Assembly: GCA_049305865.1 (NCBI GenBank)
Contig: JBAQPP010000014.1
Span: 6,994 to 70,993 of the forward strand
DNA: 64,000 bases
Reading direction: 5' to 3'
Source of the DNA: UBA6263 sp049305865
GTDB lineage: Bacteria; Patescibacteriota; Gracilibacteria; Absconditabacterales; Absconditicoccaceae
Below the pieces are notes generated by a model. That model had not been told where the DNA came from, did no database searches, and saw nothing but the letters and a program-made list of their open reading frames with translations. The position numbers and the translations under genes were made by a program. Positions 50,045-59,748 of the stretch are shown here, one piece after another; the stretch's first letter is position 1, and each line of letters opens with the position of its first letter.

Positions 50045-50140
50045 AAGACGCCAAAAATCCCCAAAGGATTTTAACGTCGTTTTTATCCCGCAAAGCGGAA
50101 TAGAAATTATTCAAATTTCTATGTAGGAAAAAACAATTTG
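50045..50140. repeat. Paired GC-richer hairpins in intergenic gap
   Basis: In the 242-base gap 49966-50207: GACG...AAAATCC / GGATTTT...CGTC (about 50047-50081) and CCGC-AAA-GCGG (50089-50099), then GAAATT/AATTTC arms. They stand out from the AT background and may be a bidirectional terminator or a degenerate relative of the other intergenic hairpin repeats. No gene seen in this gap. Confidence 0.45.
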
Positions 50141-50207
50141 CAAATCACACTAAACTAATTAATTATATTAGATATTTTCCAATATTTTATTGTTTCAATA
50201 TTTTTTT

Positions 50208-51320
50208 ATGAAATTTGCTTTTGTACATTGTCGGATTTTTCCTTGAGGAGCTCTAAATGTATTTCAAGATCTAATCAAAGAAGATTTTTCCAATCCAGAT
50301 AACAAAATAAGTAATTCTCAAATATTCACACTAGTTTCAGATATAAAATATATGGAGATATGAAACATAAAAATAAAAATCAAGACTGCTCTTCCCTCAT
50401 GGATAAATAAAATTTTCATATATTTTACAAATCATAAGGTCTTTATACTGTCTCAAATATTTGATTATCGTAATTTAATATTTTTCTATCCATTACTTAC
50501 CAGACTACTATCCAAAAAAATTAAAAAATATAAACCTGATCATATCATCATATCATCATTCGCTATTTCCAAAAATATAAATATTCCCAATTGATGTAAA
50601 AGTAAACTATATCTACATTCTCCTATGCAATATATACGAAGCCATTATGATGAATATTCCCAAAAGATAAAATGACGAAAATGATTTTTATTTAAATTTA
50701 TCGTAAAAAGATTAAGAAAATGGGATAAAAAATTTACCAAATTCGATGTCTGTTATGCAAACAGTTATTATACTCAAAAACTTGCAAAAGAAATTTATTG
50801 AATAGACTGCCAAATAAAATATCCCACAGTCAAAGAAGAATATTTCACTACAGTGACAAGCACCAATCCAGTCAATTATTATGTCTACGTTGGTAGATTA
50901 GTAAATTTTGTAAGAGAGTCAGATTTAATTATTAGATTATTTAATCATCTCAAACTACCACTCATAGCCATATGATCTTGACCAGATGAATTATATCTAA
51001 AATCAATCGCCTGAGATAGTATCATCTTTACATGACGATGACCAACATGAATGATAGATATCATTAAAAATTCAAAATGACTAATAAATTTAACAAAAGA
51101 AAGTTTTGGTTTATGAACAGTTGAAGCACTATTACTATGAGTACCTGTATTCGGTTATAATCAATGAGCCACTCCAGAACTTGTAGATAAAGACTCTTGA
51201 ATATTAGTAGATAATAAATATATGAAAACACTTATTGAAAAATTCCAAGAATTTTCAAATACTCAGCGAAATAGGAATATAATAGCAGAAAATATAAGAA
51301 AAAAACTAAATAATAATTAA
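50208..51320 (+). CDS. Glycosyltransferase, GT4-like
   Basis: 370 residues, GT-B-type fold inferred. The N-terminus has a first Rossmann strand with a glycine-rich turn (MKFAFVHCRIFPGGALNVFQ). The C-terminal nucleotide-sugar domain shows YVYVGRLVNFVRESDLIIRL, PLIAIGSGPDELYL, FTGRGPTGMIDIIKNSKGLI and SFGLGTVEALLLGVPVFGYN with ATPELV, the E-x7-E region of GT4 enzymes. Probably cell-envelope polysaccharide or glycolipid synthesis; the sugar is not predictable. Upstream of the ZIP transporter gene (30-base gap). Most glycines are TGA. Confidence 0.85.
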
Positions 51321-51350
51321 TACACAGTTTTACATTTATCGCTTATAATA

Positions 51351-52100
51351 ATGTCTCAATTATGGTTCTATTCAATCATTAGCGTATTAATAATAAGTTT
51401 AATATCATTAATATGAATTTTTACTTTATGAATGAAAGTAGAAAAACTCAAAAAAACTCTGATTTATCTAGTAAGTTTCTCTGCTTGATGATTGTTATGA
51501 GATGCTTTTATACATCTATTACCAGAAGTAGTAGAAGATAATTGATTCACGATACTTACGTCTTTTTTTGTTTTATCTTGAATATTGTTTGGACTTATAA
51601 CAGAAAAAGTGATCCACCGGAATCATTGTCATATGCCTATTACCAAAACACATATTCATCCATTTGCATACATGAATTTGGTATGAGATATAGTACACAA
51701 TTTTATTGATTGATTGATTATATGAGCTAGTTATCTAATTAGTATACCAACATGAATAGCTACTAGTATAGCTGTATTATTGCATGAAATACCACAAGAA
51801 ATATGAGACTTTGGAGTATTGATACATTGATGATTTAGTAAAAAAAGAGCTCTATTAGTAAATTTTTTAACAGCACTCACCGCTATTGTATGAGTAGTTA
51901 TAGCGCTAAGTTTAAGTCAGTATAGTTCTCAACTAGTCCAATTTTTGATACCATTTGCAGCATGATCATTTATATATATAGCATGATCTGATCTTATACC
52001 AGAGCTTCATAAAGAAAATAAATTATTACAATGATTATTACAGATATTATGTTTCTTGCTTTGAATAGGACTTATGAGCTTATTGATTTTCCTAGAATAA
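51351..52100 (+). CDS. ZIP family divalent metal transporter
   Basis: 249 residues with about eight hydrophobic segments. The metal-binding ZIP motifs are plain: HNFIDGLIIGA in the fourth helix and HEIPQEIGDFG in the fifth, plus a His-rich cytoplasmic loop (VIHRNHCHMPITKTHIH). Most likely imports zinc or another divalent metal. Glycines are almost all TGA. The stop at 52098-52100 lies inside the predicted 3' end of the convergent gene at 52072. Confidence 0.92.
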
Positions 52101-52617
52101 AAAAACCTCACCAAGTATATCAAGATGAGGCATTGTTCTTTTCATTTTCAGCTTTTTTTGAAAGCCTTTTTCTTATCATAGTTTTAAAATACTTCTTCTG
52201 ATACCTGATAAACCAAGATATTGGCCTACCAAACAATATCGCAATCAACAATCCTCCTGCCAAAGCATAAAGAAATGTTTCAAGAGATATTTGTTTTATA
52301 ATAAAGAAAAAGATTAATTTTAAAACATAAAGAGAATAAATCGTGATAGTCAAAGTAGTTGTATCTGCCAACCAAGAGACTATCCTGGTTTTTTTGGGAA
52401 ACATATTCTTGAATTGTCTCCTATAGTATATTCTTAAATTGAGCACATATTTAAGTAAAAATATATCTACAATAACTGTACTCAACCTCAATATAAAAGC
52501 TATCCAACTAGACATATTTGCTGCCCTTGTCTCTAAAAAATAGCTTATAGTATTGAATGTAACTATAGTGATAATCCAAAGAAATATTTCCAAGAATTTT
52601 TGATTTCTCGGCTTCAT
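52072..52617 (-). CDS. Integral membrane protein (chloride-channel-like topology not proven)
   Basis: 181 residues with four hydrophobic segments at ~10-27, 36-60, 87-112 and 117-135, separated by basic loops (YRRQFKNMFPKKTRI; RYQKKYFKTMIRKRLSKKAE). Not assigned to a family. It has no TGA until the very end: a TGA at 52120-52122 would be the stop under the standard code, but under code 25 the frame continues 16 codons to TAA at 52072-52074, running through a strong terminator hairpin and overlapping the convergent ZIP gene. Which end is used cannot be settled from sequence; the 52120 end would give 165 residues. Confidence 0.7.
52099..52130 (-). terminator. Terminator hairpin between convergent genes
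   Basis: Minus strand: CCTCA-type stem (52126-52130 with 52106-52110) with a 15-base loop and a seven-T tail (plus A run 52099-52105). It overlaps the last codons predicted for the membrane protein under code 25. Confidence 0.65.
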
Positions 52618-52673
52618 AATTATTTTTTTTATTTACAGCCCAACTATATTATTTTAAATACCAAAGTCAATAA

Positions 52674-54029
52674 TTACTTTTGAGTAGTAAAAAACCTATT
52701 TTTTTTATCTAACCACCATTTTGATTGTCTAGTAAGATATTTTTGATCTTCAGGATTTTTCAAAAGCATCTTAACTGTTTCTTCGATAAATATAGTATTT
52801 TGACTTCATTTACAGATAAATAAAATTTCATCTCATACCTCTTTAAGAGCATTTTTTATTATTTTTCATGCTTCATTGGATTTATCAAATTTATAAATCA
52901 GACTTTTATCATATCATACCTTATCTAGTTCATCAGCTAGATGTTCACACATCTGTTTTCACACAAGAAAAACTTTATCAGCAAATTGACTAACATATCA
53001 TGCTAACAATCTATGTTCTTTTTCAGTTAAATCTCCAAGTTCTCTCATATCACCAAGCACCATCCAGACTTTTCTATAAGGGAAAAGTTCACTTTTTATA
53101 TTATGTACTGAATCTATTATTTTTCTTACACTCAATGGTGAAGCATTATAACTAGAATCAAAAATAATACTATTTTCCACTCACTCAAATACACTAAATC
53201 TACCTGGTTGTAGCTTATAATTCAATTCCAAGTTATCATTTGTTTTTAAATTATCAGTTTTATATTTATAGTTTAATATTTCCAATATCATAAGGGACAC
53301 TCATATATATCAGTAATTTGGCTTTCACATAAGATTGGTCTGTACTTTATATTCATTTCATTTAATATCCAACACGATATCAGATATTATTTTTCAATCT
53401 TGAAAATTAAATTTAGAACTCATAATTTTAATATCTGCAGACAACTCATCTCATTGTGTCTGATAAATAAAACTATCTATCTTTATATGATCTTTTAAAC
53501 TCATCGCGTACATATCATTCTGGTTTAGAAAAGCTATCTCAAGAGTGTTTTTTATCATTTTAACTTCCTCTTTTGCAATCTCCGCAGGATTACCAAATTG
53601 TTCACTATGTACAGCATCAATAGCGGTAAACACTCCTATATGCGGCTTCGCTATTTGGATAAGAAATTCCATTTCAAGCGGCCTATCTATACCATATTCT
53701 AGTATTATAATATCATAAGGTCTCTTTCAAAAAAATAATTTAAAAACTGATTTAAACAAAGTGGTAACTAAACAAAAAATATTAGGATCCCGCTTTTCTA
53801 TCTCAAATACTGACAAAGATAATCATAGTTCTCAGTTAAAATTTTTTGGTGATGTATATATTTTTTTTCAATGTAAAAATTTCTTCAAAGTCTGAGCAAT
53901 TATCATACGACATGAAGTTTTACCTACACTTCAATTGATTCATATGATATATGTTTTATGTTTTTTAAGATATTTACTAGCTAACAAACCAAGTAAACGA
54001 TAATATAGATTAAGTAATTTTGCTTTCAT
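52674..54029 (-). CDS. murF: MurF-like Mur ligase
   Basis: 451 residues. The ATP-binding loop GINGSVGKTS (residues 30-39) has the Mur-ligase form; then NFNGELGLSL, EYGIDRPLEM (family EMGxxxxGEI position), FTAIDAVHSEQFGN, IIFDSSYNASPLS (D-x-Y-N-A-N/S-P) and MVLGDMRELGD, all hallmarks of UDP-MurNAc-tripeptide--D-Ala-D-Ala ligase. It lacks most of the N-terminal UDP-MurNAc domain of E. coli MurF, so it is a short form, as in other CPR. No other mur genes are in view. Several of the motif glycines are TGA. Confidence 0.85.
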
Positions 54030-54179
54030 AAAATACGTAAAAACGTAAAAACATAGAAACGACTATATATTAATTTTCTACTTTAAAGTTTCAACTTCAA
54101 GCTTTTAAATCTCATAGCAATATTAACTTATTAAATTTAAAGCTAGAAAGATCGCATAATAGTAAGATAGAAAAATCAC

Positions 54180-54303
54180 ACGCAGACTGATTTTTCTAGA
54201 TTTTTTTGAATACTTTTTGGAGCAATGCCAAAAAGTATTTTGTCGTCTGGGGGCAAGACCCCAGATAAAATTAAAAAAACCGGAAGAAAAAATTCTATCC
54301 GGT
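54180..54303 (-). repeat. Intergenic hairpin cluster with terminator
   Basis: In the gap 54030-54310: TACTTTTTGGAGCAATGCCAAAAAGTA (stem 54213-54239 region, related to the third module of the mosaic repeats), a GC hairpin TCTGGGG-GCAAGA-CCCCAGA (54246-54265), and an ACCGG/CCGGT stem (54279-54303) whose minus-strand side is followed by seven T, a terminator for the gene at 54311. The rest of the gap is AT-rich with no gene. Confidence 0.6.
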
Positions 54304-54310
54304 CATTAAT

Positions 54311-54802
54311 TTATTTAAATTTTTCTAATTCTGATTCTAGTTTTTCTATTTTCTCTTTATGATATTGAATCGATTTTTTCAAAGGAGTTATTTCTCTCTC
54401 ACAATAGGCAATGTTATCCTCATGTTTTTTTAATTCATTTTCCAAATATTCCTTAGTAATTTTATCTTTCTCTTTCTGAGACAAATTTACAATAAATTTC
54501 TTTATCTTTTCCTTTCCACGATACAAACCAGAAAAGAACGAATATAAAGCTAATGTCTGAGCTCCTGCCATTCCAGCAGGCATTAAACAAAGAAATAGAC
54601 AAACAACAATACCATCAAATCCCCCATTCCAAATCAAAGAATCATAGGCAAGCAAAATAATTGAAAGCAAATAAGCTAAACAACCAACAAGAAAAGCAGC
54701 TGTTTTAGCTTCTTTTAAGAACTTATCAGTTCCCTTCTTCCAAACATAATCTTCTAGAGCAATTTGATCAATCGATTTTTCATTCTCAATTTTACAGTCC
54801 AT
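54311..54802 (-). CDS. Two-helix membrane protein with coiled coil, paralogue of next gene
   Basis: 163 residues. The N-terminal ENEKSIDQIALEDY motif is shared with the gene at 54814. Two hydrophobic segments (~33-52 and 59-92) are followed by a ~55-residue charged coiled coil (LENELKKHEDNIAYCEREI onward). Ends in TAA. All nine glycines are GGN; no TGA occurs, unlike neighbouring native genes. Probably recently acquired. Function unknown; cotranscrib ed with the two upstream genes (12-base gap). Could be part of a small envelope-associated module of a mobile element. Confidence 0.78.
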   Translation of the reverse strand: MDCKIENEKSIDQIALEDYVWKKGTDKFLKEAKTAAFLVGCLAYLLSIILLAYDSLIWNGGFDGIVVCLFLCLMPAGMAGAQTLALYSFFSGLYRGKEKIKKFIVNLSQKEKDKITKEYLENELKKHEDNIAYCEREITPLKKSIQYHKEKIEKLESELEKFK

Positions 54803-54813
54803 GATTTTTTGTT

Positions 54814-55308
54814 TTAAAGATTTTTTAATTTTTCTTGAAGTTCAGGAATTTGCTCATTACTTCTTTCGATAGATTCTTTCAATTCCTCTATCTCTAATTG
54901 CAATTTCTGAATCTCTCCCTCAGAGTAAGGTATATTATCTTGCCATGACTTAATTTTTTTCTGAAGATAATCAGAGATGATTTTTTTGCTGTCTTCCTTG
55001 GACAATAGAGAAATAGATTTTTCAATTATCTTTTCATTTCTTCTAGAGACCAAAGAAAAAATCACAACACAAGCCATAGCAAACATACCAGTAATTACAG
55101 CCATAACTATTGCAAAGAGAGCTATCATTGCATAATCATGTAAACAAGTTTCACAATAAATCACACTAAAGACAAAGAAAACAGCTGATAAAATACCTAC
55201 AATAATACCAACATAAACTCCTATACTTTCATATCTTTGATCAAGCTTTTCTTTAGCATAATCTTCGAGAGCAATTTGCTCGATCGATTTTTCATTTTCA
55301 GTTTCCAT
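54814..55308 (-). CDS. Two-helix membrane protein with coiled coil
   Basis: 164 residues from the ATG at 55308 (an upstream in-frame ATG at 55323 overlaps the ribosome-binding site). A clear Shine-Dalgarno GGAGGT lies 7 bases before the chosen ATG, rare in this window, and decides the start. Shared motif ENEKSIEQIALEDYAK, two membrane segments (~25-50 and ~58-85), then a coiled coil (EIQKLQLEIEELKESIERSN). All five glycines are GGN, none TGA. Paralogous to 54311-54802. Together with 55329 it forms a three-gene unit that looks foreign. Function unknown. Confidence 0.8.
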   Translation of the reverse strand: METENEKSIEQIALEDYAKEKLDQRYESIGVYVGIIVGILSAVFFVFSVIYCETCLHDYAMIALFAIVMAVITGMFAMACVVIFSLVSRRNEKIIEKSISLLSKEDSKKIISDYLQKKIKSWQDNIPYSEGEIQKLQLEIEELKESIERSNEQIPELQEKLKNL

Positions 55309-55328
55309 AGTAAAGACCTCCAATTTTT

Positions 55329-55673
55329 TTAATTTATAATTTCAGGTTCTGAACCAAGCTGGTTAAGTCGATCATTAATTTCCCAAATAAAATTTCTTTT
55401 ATTAAGATGTATCTTAAATGGAATTATAAAAAGAAGAGATCCAACCACATAACAAGCTAAAGCCTGTTCGCCAGAGAAAGAGAATTCTTTCCAAAAAGAA
55501 AGTAGTAGTAAAACAGAAACAACAGACAATAAAAACATAATTACTGGCCATAATATAACCAAGTAAAATAAACGGTCTCTTCTTTTAATGATCATTCTTC
55601 GTTTTTGCTGAAGTTCTTTGACACTCAGACCAGCAATTTCTTGCTGAAATTTTTCTAATTTTTTTGTTTTCAT
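55329..55673 (-). CDS. Two-helix membrane protein, first gene of foreign-looking trio
   Basis: 114 residues: a charged N-terminal helix (MKTKKLEKFQQEIAGLSVKE), two membrane helices (~37-60 and 72-90) and a short charged tail ending in NQLGSEPEIIN. All four glycines are GGN, none TGA; it ends in TAA. Not recognised. It is read in the same direction as the two coiled-coil membrane genes, with 20 bases to the second start, so the three probably form one operon. Candidate source: a standard-code bacterium or its mobile element. Confidence 0.75.
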   Translation of the reverse strand: MKTKKLEKFQQEIAGLSVKELQQKRRMIIKRRDRLFYLVILWPVIMFLLSVVSVLLLLSFWKEFSFSGEQALACYVVGSLLFIIPFKIHLNKRNFIWEINDRLNQLGSEPEIIN

Positions 55674-55799
55674 GATTATTTGTTTTTAATTTCGTTTGAC
55701 ATTTATGTATTTAATGATTTAATATTAAATGTAAATAGATTTGATAATTTTAGATAAATAATTATCATTTAATGATAATTTTATTTTTTAATAAAAATC

Positions 55800-56615
55800 A
55801 TGTTCTTCTCCAAAACACTCTATGACAGAATTTTTCGAGAAATTGCAGAAAATCAAGAACATACAATTCAGACACTTCATAAGGTCATAAATAAAAAGGA
55901 AGAAAAAATATCCCTTCCAAATTTCTATAAGATCATAGATAATTTACTGGAAAATCAAATTTTAACCAAAGAACAATGAAAACTTAAACTCCATACAGCT
56001 TGGATTCTTTCACTTTTTGAATTAAATAATAAAGTTAGAGAAACCTATATAGAAAATACATTAAAACTAGATCTCAAAGAATGAGAACAAAAAACATTTT
56101 ATGCTTCATCTCTTATAGATATAGATAATATCCGAGCAGAGCTACTAAGTATAATTGCTCTCAAATGAGGCAAAACCGAATCTCTATACATGTATAATTC
56201 ACATCTATATCACATTCTTTGAATGCCAGAAACCGAAACTACAAACTTCAAAAACATGAGTAAACAAATGCAAAAGGTTTATCTACTGGTTGGAAATGAA
56301 AGTGTAATGGATCAATATGCAGCTAATATTATAAAACTTCAATGAATAGATATAGTATGTAGTGATAAAACAAAATTTCTAAAAGATTGATATTTTATAA
56401 ATATCATAGGAGAATATATGATCGAAGCATTATTTCCCGATATTATAAATCAGTATTTCAAAGCCTTTTTTGATAACATAAAAAACTTAAAAGATTTTAA
56501 TCCAGAACTTTTTCAGAATATCTTTAAAATGAAAGCTGAAATAAAGATTACCATAAGACGTTCAAAATCTCAAACAGACAGCCTCAAAAAAGAAATCAAA
56601 AAGTTCTTCAAATAA
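55800..56615 (+). CDS. Winged-helix-like DNA-binding protein, hypothetical
   Basis: 271 residues. The first ~70 residues (LYDRIFREIAENQEHTIQTL, then KISLPNFYKIIDNLLENQIL and TKEQGKLKLH) have the helix-helix-wing pattern of winged-helix transcription regulators. The rest is a mixed helical/strand domain with no recognised motif (LLSIIALKGGKTESLYMYN; LVGNESVMDQYAANII). It may be a TrmB- or PadR-like regulator, or a CPR-specific family. Glycines include TGA (EQGKLK, KEGEQ, LKGGK, LQGID). Divergent from the foreign-looking trio and next to a 215-base gap with hairpins. Confidence 0.6.
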
Positions 56616-56782
56616 ATCTAATAGCAACACATACGTTTTCAATACTGAAAAATTTATATAGATAGCAAATTGTCGCACAACGCGTCGACTTGTGAGACTT
56701 GATGTTTTTATCCAATATTTTTGTATCAAGACAAAAAGATTGATCGTAGGGTTTGGGACACGAAAAGTCCCAAGTAAGAAAT

Positions 56783-56810
56783 AAAAAAAATCTGATCATT
56801 TAAGATCAGA
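56783..56810 (-). terminator. Terminator after PerM-like gene
   Basis: TCTGATC / GATCAGA stem (56791-56810) with a 6-base loop; on the minus strand it is followed by eight T (56790-56783). It lies 20 bases past the stop at 56831. Another hairpin GGGAC-GTCCC lies at about 56755-56771. Confidence 0.85.
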
Positions 56811-56830
56811 CTTTAATATAATTAATTTAT

Positions 56831-58075
56831 TTATTCATCTTTTTCTACCATAAGTGTTATAATCACCGCAATAGGCACAGATAATAATACTCACAAAAAT
56901 CACATTATCAGACCTCATATTATCATAGACACAAAAACCACAACAGGATTTACTCACAAAGTTTTATTCATCAGTAATGGTATAAATACATTATTTTCAA
57001 GTCGTTGGATAGCAAAGAAAACTGCCAATACAATCAATGCGCCGTATATTCAATAGTTAAGTAATGCAACCATAACGGCTGCTACACTAGCAAAGATTGG
57101 TCCAAGATACGGAATAAATTCTGTCAATCACGCTATCATAGCAAGAGATCATTTGGACGGGAGATCCATACCAAAAAGAGATAATATCCACAAGGCAGCA
57201 TATACTGTCACTCATATAAATACACACAATAAAAGCTGACTTTTTAACCATATTCCAAGTTGCTTATATATTTTTTCCAATCTTATAACCAGATATTCTC
57301 TGGATTTTAATGATCATATACCAGAAACAAATCTTATAACTGATTTCTTCTCTATAGAAAATAGCACAGCTAAAGTCAAAACTATAGCGGCTTGTCATAC
57401 AAAACTAAAAAATGATCATACGATACTCACCGCTCGATTACCAAGATATTGAGCATAAGTACTTCACATTTGAGCTATTTGAGCAATATTTTCTTGTAGT
57501 TTTACCTGTAATCATCAAACTAAATCCTGATTATTAAGATAATTTAATATATTATCTTGCATATAGTTTGGTATCCATGTGAGAGAATTTACAATTTCTG
57601 GTAAAGATTTTGTTGTCAATAAAATCTGTATATCATTAATCTGCCCTATTCATAATTTTATAAGTTCTGACAATTGTGTAAATATAAATGGTACAACAAA
57701 CACAAATCAAGCCAAGACAAATATCATCAAAAGAATATAAGTAACCGCTATAGCTAGTCATCTACGAAATTTTATTCTTTCAAAAAAATCTATAATAGCT
57801 TCCATTGCAACAGAGAGTATATATGCAGCCAATATTAGATAAATCGTTTCAAGTGACTTAAATGATATATATCATAAAAATACCACCAAAAGTCCTATAA
57901 TCCAAAACTTAAACATAGATTTACCAGAAAAAATTAATCAAGTCTCTTGAGGTACATCATTATCTTTTAATTTTTTTAATTGATTTTCTATTTTCTTTAA
58001 TTCTTTAAGTTCCTTATCTTCACCTAACTTAAATTTTTTAAATAAATCCTGAAAAACTTTTTTTAATTCCTTCAT
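56831..58075 (-). CDS. AI-2E/PerM family transporter
   Basis: 414 residues with about eight hydrophobic segments. A charged N-terminal coiled-coil-like segment (residues 1-55) precedes the membrane core. Family marks: AGLTEFIPYLGPIFASVAAV near residue 310 and the C-terminal QRLENNVFIPLLMNKTLGVN, the region diagnostic of the AI-2E exporter/PerM family, followed by PVVVFVSMIIGGLIMGFLGV. Substrate unknown; these proteins range from signal export to ion antiport. It overlaps the end of the RnpA gene by 13 bases (ATG inside the upstream stop region), implying translational coupling. Confidence 0.87.
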
Positions 58076-58467
58076 AAATAAGATTTGAAATTACTAAAAC
58101 TCTTTTGGAATTCCTTAATAGTATAGTCATTTATAGCTTTTTTGTCAAAACTTTCAAGATTCTGCTTTAAATTATCCAATTTAGATTTATTAAGGGTAAT
58201 AAATATTTTATAAAATCTTCAAGATATAGTATTACAACATATTTTGTCTTTTAAAACACAGTTTATAATTGCTCTTTTAAGTACATTTCTATCAGTAGAT
58301 CTCTTAGAATATTTTAAAGTTATATGACAAGAAATCTGATTATAATTAAGATTTTTATACTGATCAATATAGAAAATACCAAAATATCAATTAGGGAAAA
58401 ATTGTTTTTTTCTAGTTATAAAAATTACATCTTTAGTTTTTAGTCTATGTCTTTTTTCCAATGCCAT
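58063..58467 (-). CDS. rnpA: Ribonuclease P protein component (RnpA-like)
   Basis: 134 residues, basic. Begins EKRHRLKTKDVIFITRKKQF (family form NRLxKxxDFxxVxKxGK), continues GYFGIFY, then HITLKYSKRSTDRNVLKRAI, which aligns with the conserved VSKKxGxAVxRNRxKR RNA-binding motif (RNVLKR). Partners RNase P RNA to mature tRNA 5' ends. Diverged, so not certain. Overlaps the PerM gene by 13 bases. In most bacteria it follows rpmH, which here lies far away. Confidence 0.72.
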
Positions 58468-58566
58468 ACAATAATATATACTCTAAATCATTATCAGATT
58501 ATTAAAATTTCAAAACAAATCAATATCTAGTTTATTTTTACCAATTTAGATCTAAATCTATCTATA

Positions 58567-59268
58567 TTAGTTTAATTTTATCGATTCTCGTTCTCAAGTT
58601 TTTATATTTCAAAGTTTATAGTCTCACTCACTTATTCTTTGCAAATCAATTACACGATTTCAAAAAAACTTAAAAATTCTTCTAATATGCCTTTTTTTTC
58701 ATTCAGTCAAAATAATTTTATAATTCTCAATTTCGTCATTCTCCAATTTTTCTATACTTTTGATCTTTAATATTTCTCACTCATCTTCTATTCATTTTAA
58801 ACATTGCTTAATATCATTCTGTCATATGGGTTTATTAACCTGTACAATATATTCTTTTTTTATTTGATTTTTGGGATGTTCGTATTCATTGACAAGTTTA
58901 GGATTATTTGTTAGTAGTAACAATCCATGGCTATCCTTATCCAATCTTCATATATAATAATAATTTTTCAATTCCTTTGGTAAGATATCATAAATAGTTT
59001 TATTATTTGGATCTGATTTGGATACTACATATCATATAGGTTTATTAAAAATAATTATCTCTGAATCATATTGATCATCCTGTACCCTATATATTTCCTT
59101 AAAATTTAATCCAACACTATTAATGAACAATTCATCGCCATTATTTAATTCTTGTTTGTAAGCTTCTACTTTTCCTCAATTAACAAAAATACAACCCTGA
59201 TCTATTAATCAAGTTATATTTCTTCTAGATAGACCAAGTTTATTTTGTAGATAAGAGATTATTTTCAT
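58567..59268 (-). CDS. RsuA/RluB-type pseudouridine synthase
   Basis: 233 residues. N-terminal S4-like RNA-binding segment (SYLQNKLGLSRRNITGLIDQ, GCIFVNG), then the catalytic motif IGRLDKDSHGLLLLTN (catalytic Asp110), KKEYIVQV, and EGKKRHIRRIF, the RsuA/RluB/E/F family end. It converts a uridine of 16S or 23S rRNA to pseudouridine; which one cannot be told. Glycine of GRLD is TGA, as is EGKK. Monocistronic-looking, between the lipoprotein gene and rnpA. Confidence 0.9.
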
Positions 59269-59284
59269 GTAAAATCATAATAAC

Positions 59285-59315
59285 AAAAAAAAAGAAACCT
59301 TACGATTCCTTTTTT
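59285..59315 (-). terminator. Possible terminator after small lipoprotein
   Basis: Minus strand GGAATC-GTAA-GGTTTC imperfect stem (59295-59310) followed by nine T. It is placed 40 bases past the lipoprotein stop. Confidence 0.5.
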
Positions 59316-59347
59316 TATAGTTTTAATTTTGATATTCAAGTATCAAA

Positions 59348-59554
59348 TTATTCTGCAGCTGGAGCTTCTGGAGTTGTTTCAGCTACTGGAGCTGTTTCTT
59401 CAACAACTGGAGCTACTTCTTCAACTACTGGAGCTGGTACTTCTTCAACTACTGGAGCTGGTGTTGTTTCTTCAACTTCTACAGTAGGTTTTGAACAACC
59501 AACCAATAGAACAGCACTTAATGATAACAACAATAGAGCTAATAATTTTTTCAT
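59348..59554 (-). CDS. Small Pro/Glu/Val-repeat lipoprotein
   Basis: 68 residues from ATG 59554: MKKLLALLLLSLSAVLLVGC is a standard lipoprotein signal (lipobox LVGC, lipidated Cys20). The mature part is a low-complexity repeat of PVVEE / APVVEE / TTPAP units with no folded domain. The upstream in-frame ATG at 59608 would add a basic leader (YIYICLRKF) and is less likely. A surface or spacer lipoprotein; function unknown. It has only one glycine (GGT). The repeat is in the DNA too (AACTACTGGAGCTG-like units on the plus strand, 59380-59460), so length variation is possible. Confidence 0.82.
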   Translation of the reverse strand: MKKLLALLLLSLSAVLLVGCSKPTVEVEETTPAPVVEEVPAPVVEEVAPVVEETAPVAETTPEAPAAE

Positions 59555-59684
59555 TACAAAAAGAATTAACAAATAAAATTTACGTAGACATATATAAATA
59601 TATCTCATCTTTTTTCAATAGATTTATACAAAGACATATATATCCACAAAAATCAGACAAAACAACAAAAAATAACACTCAAAT

Positions 59685-59713
59685 TTGACAAACAAAGCTC
59701 AAAGGGATATAAT
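59685..59713 (+). promoter_or_regulatory. Sigma-70-type promoter of 736-residue gene
   Basis: TTGACA (59685-59690), a 17-base spacer, TATAAT (59708-59713): a consensus promoter. The ATG at 59749 is 36 bases further on. Confidence 0.8.
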
Positions 59714-59748
59714 TTTTATGTATCACATATTTATTATATATAAAAGAT

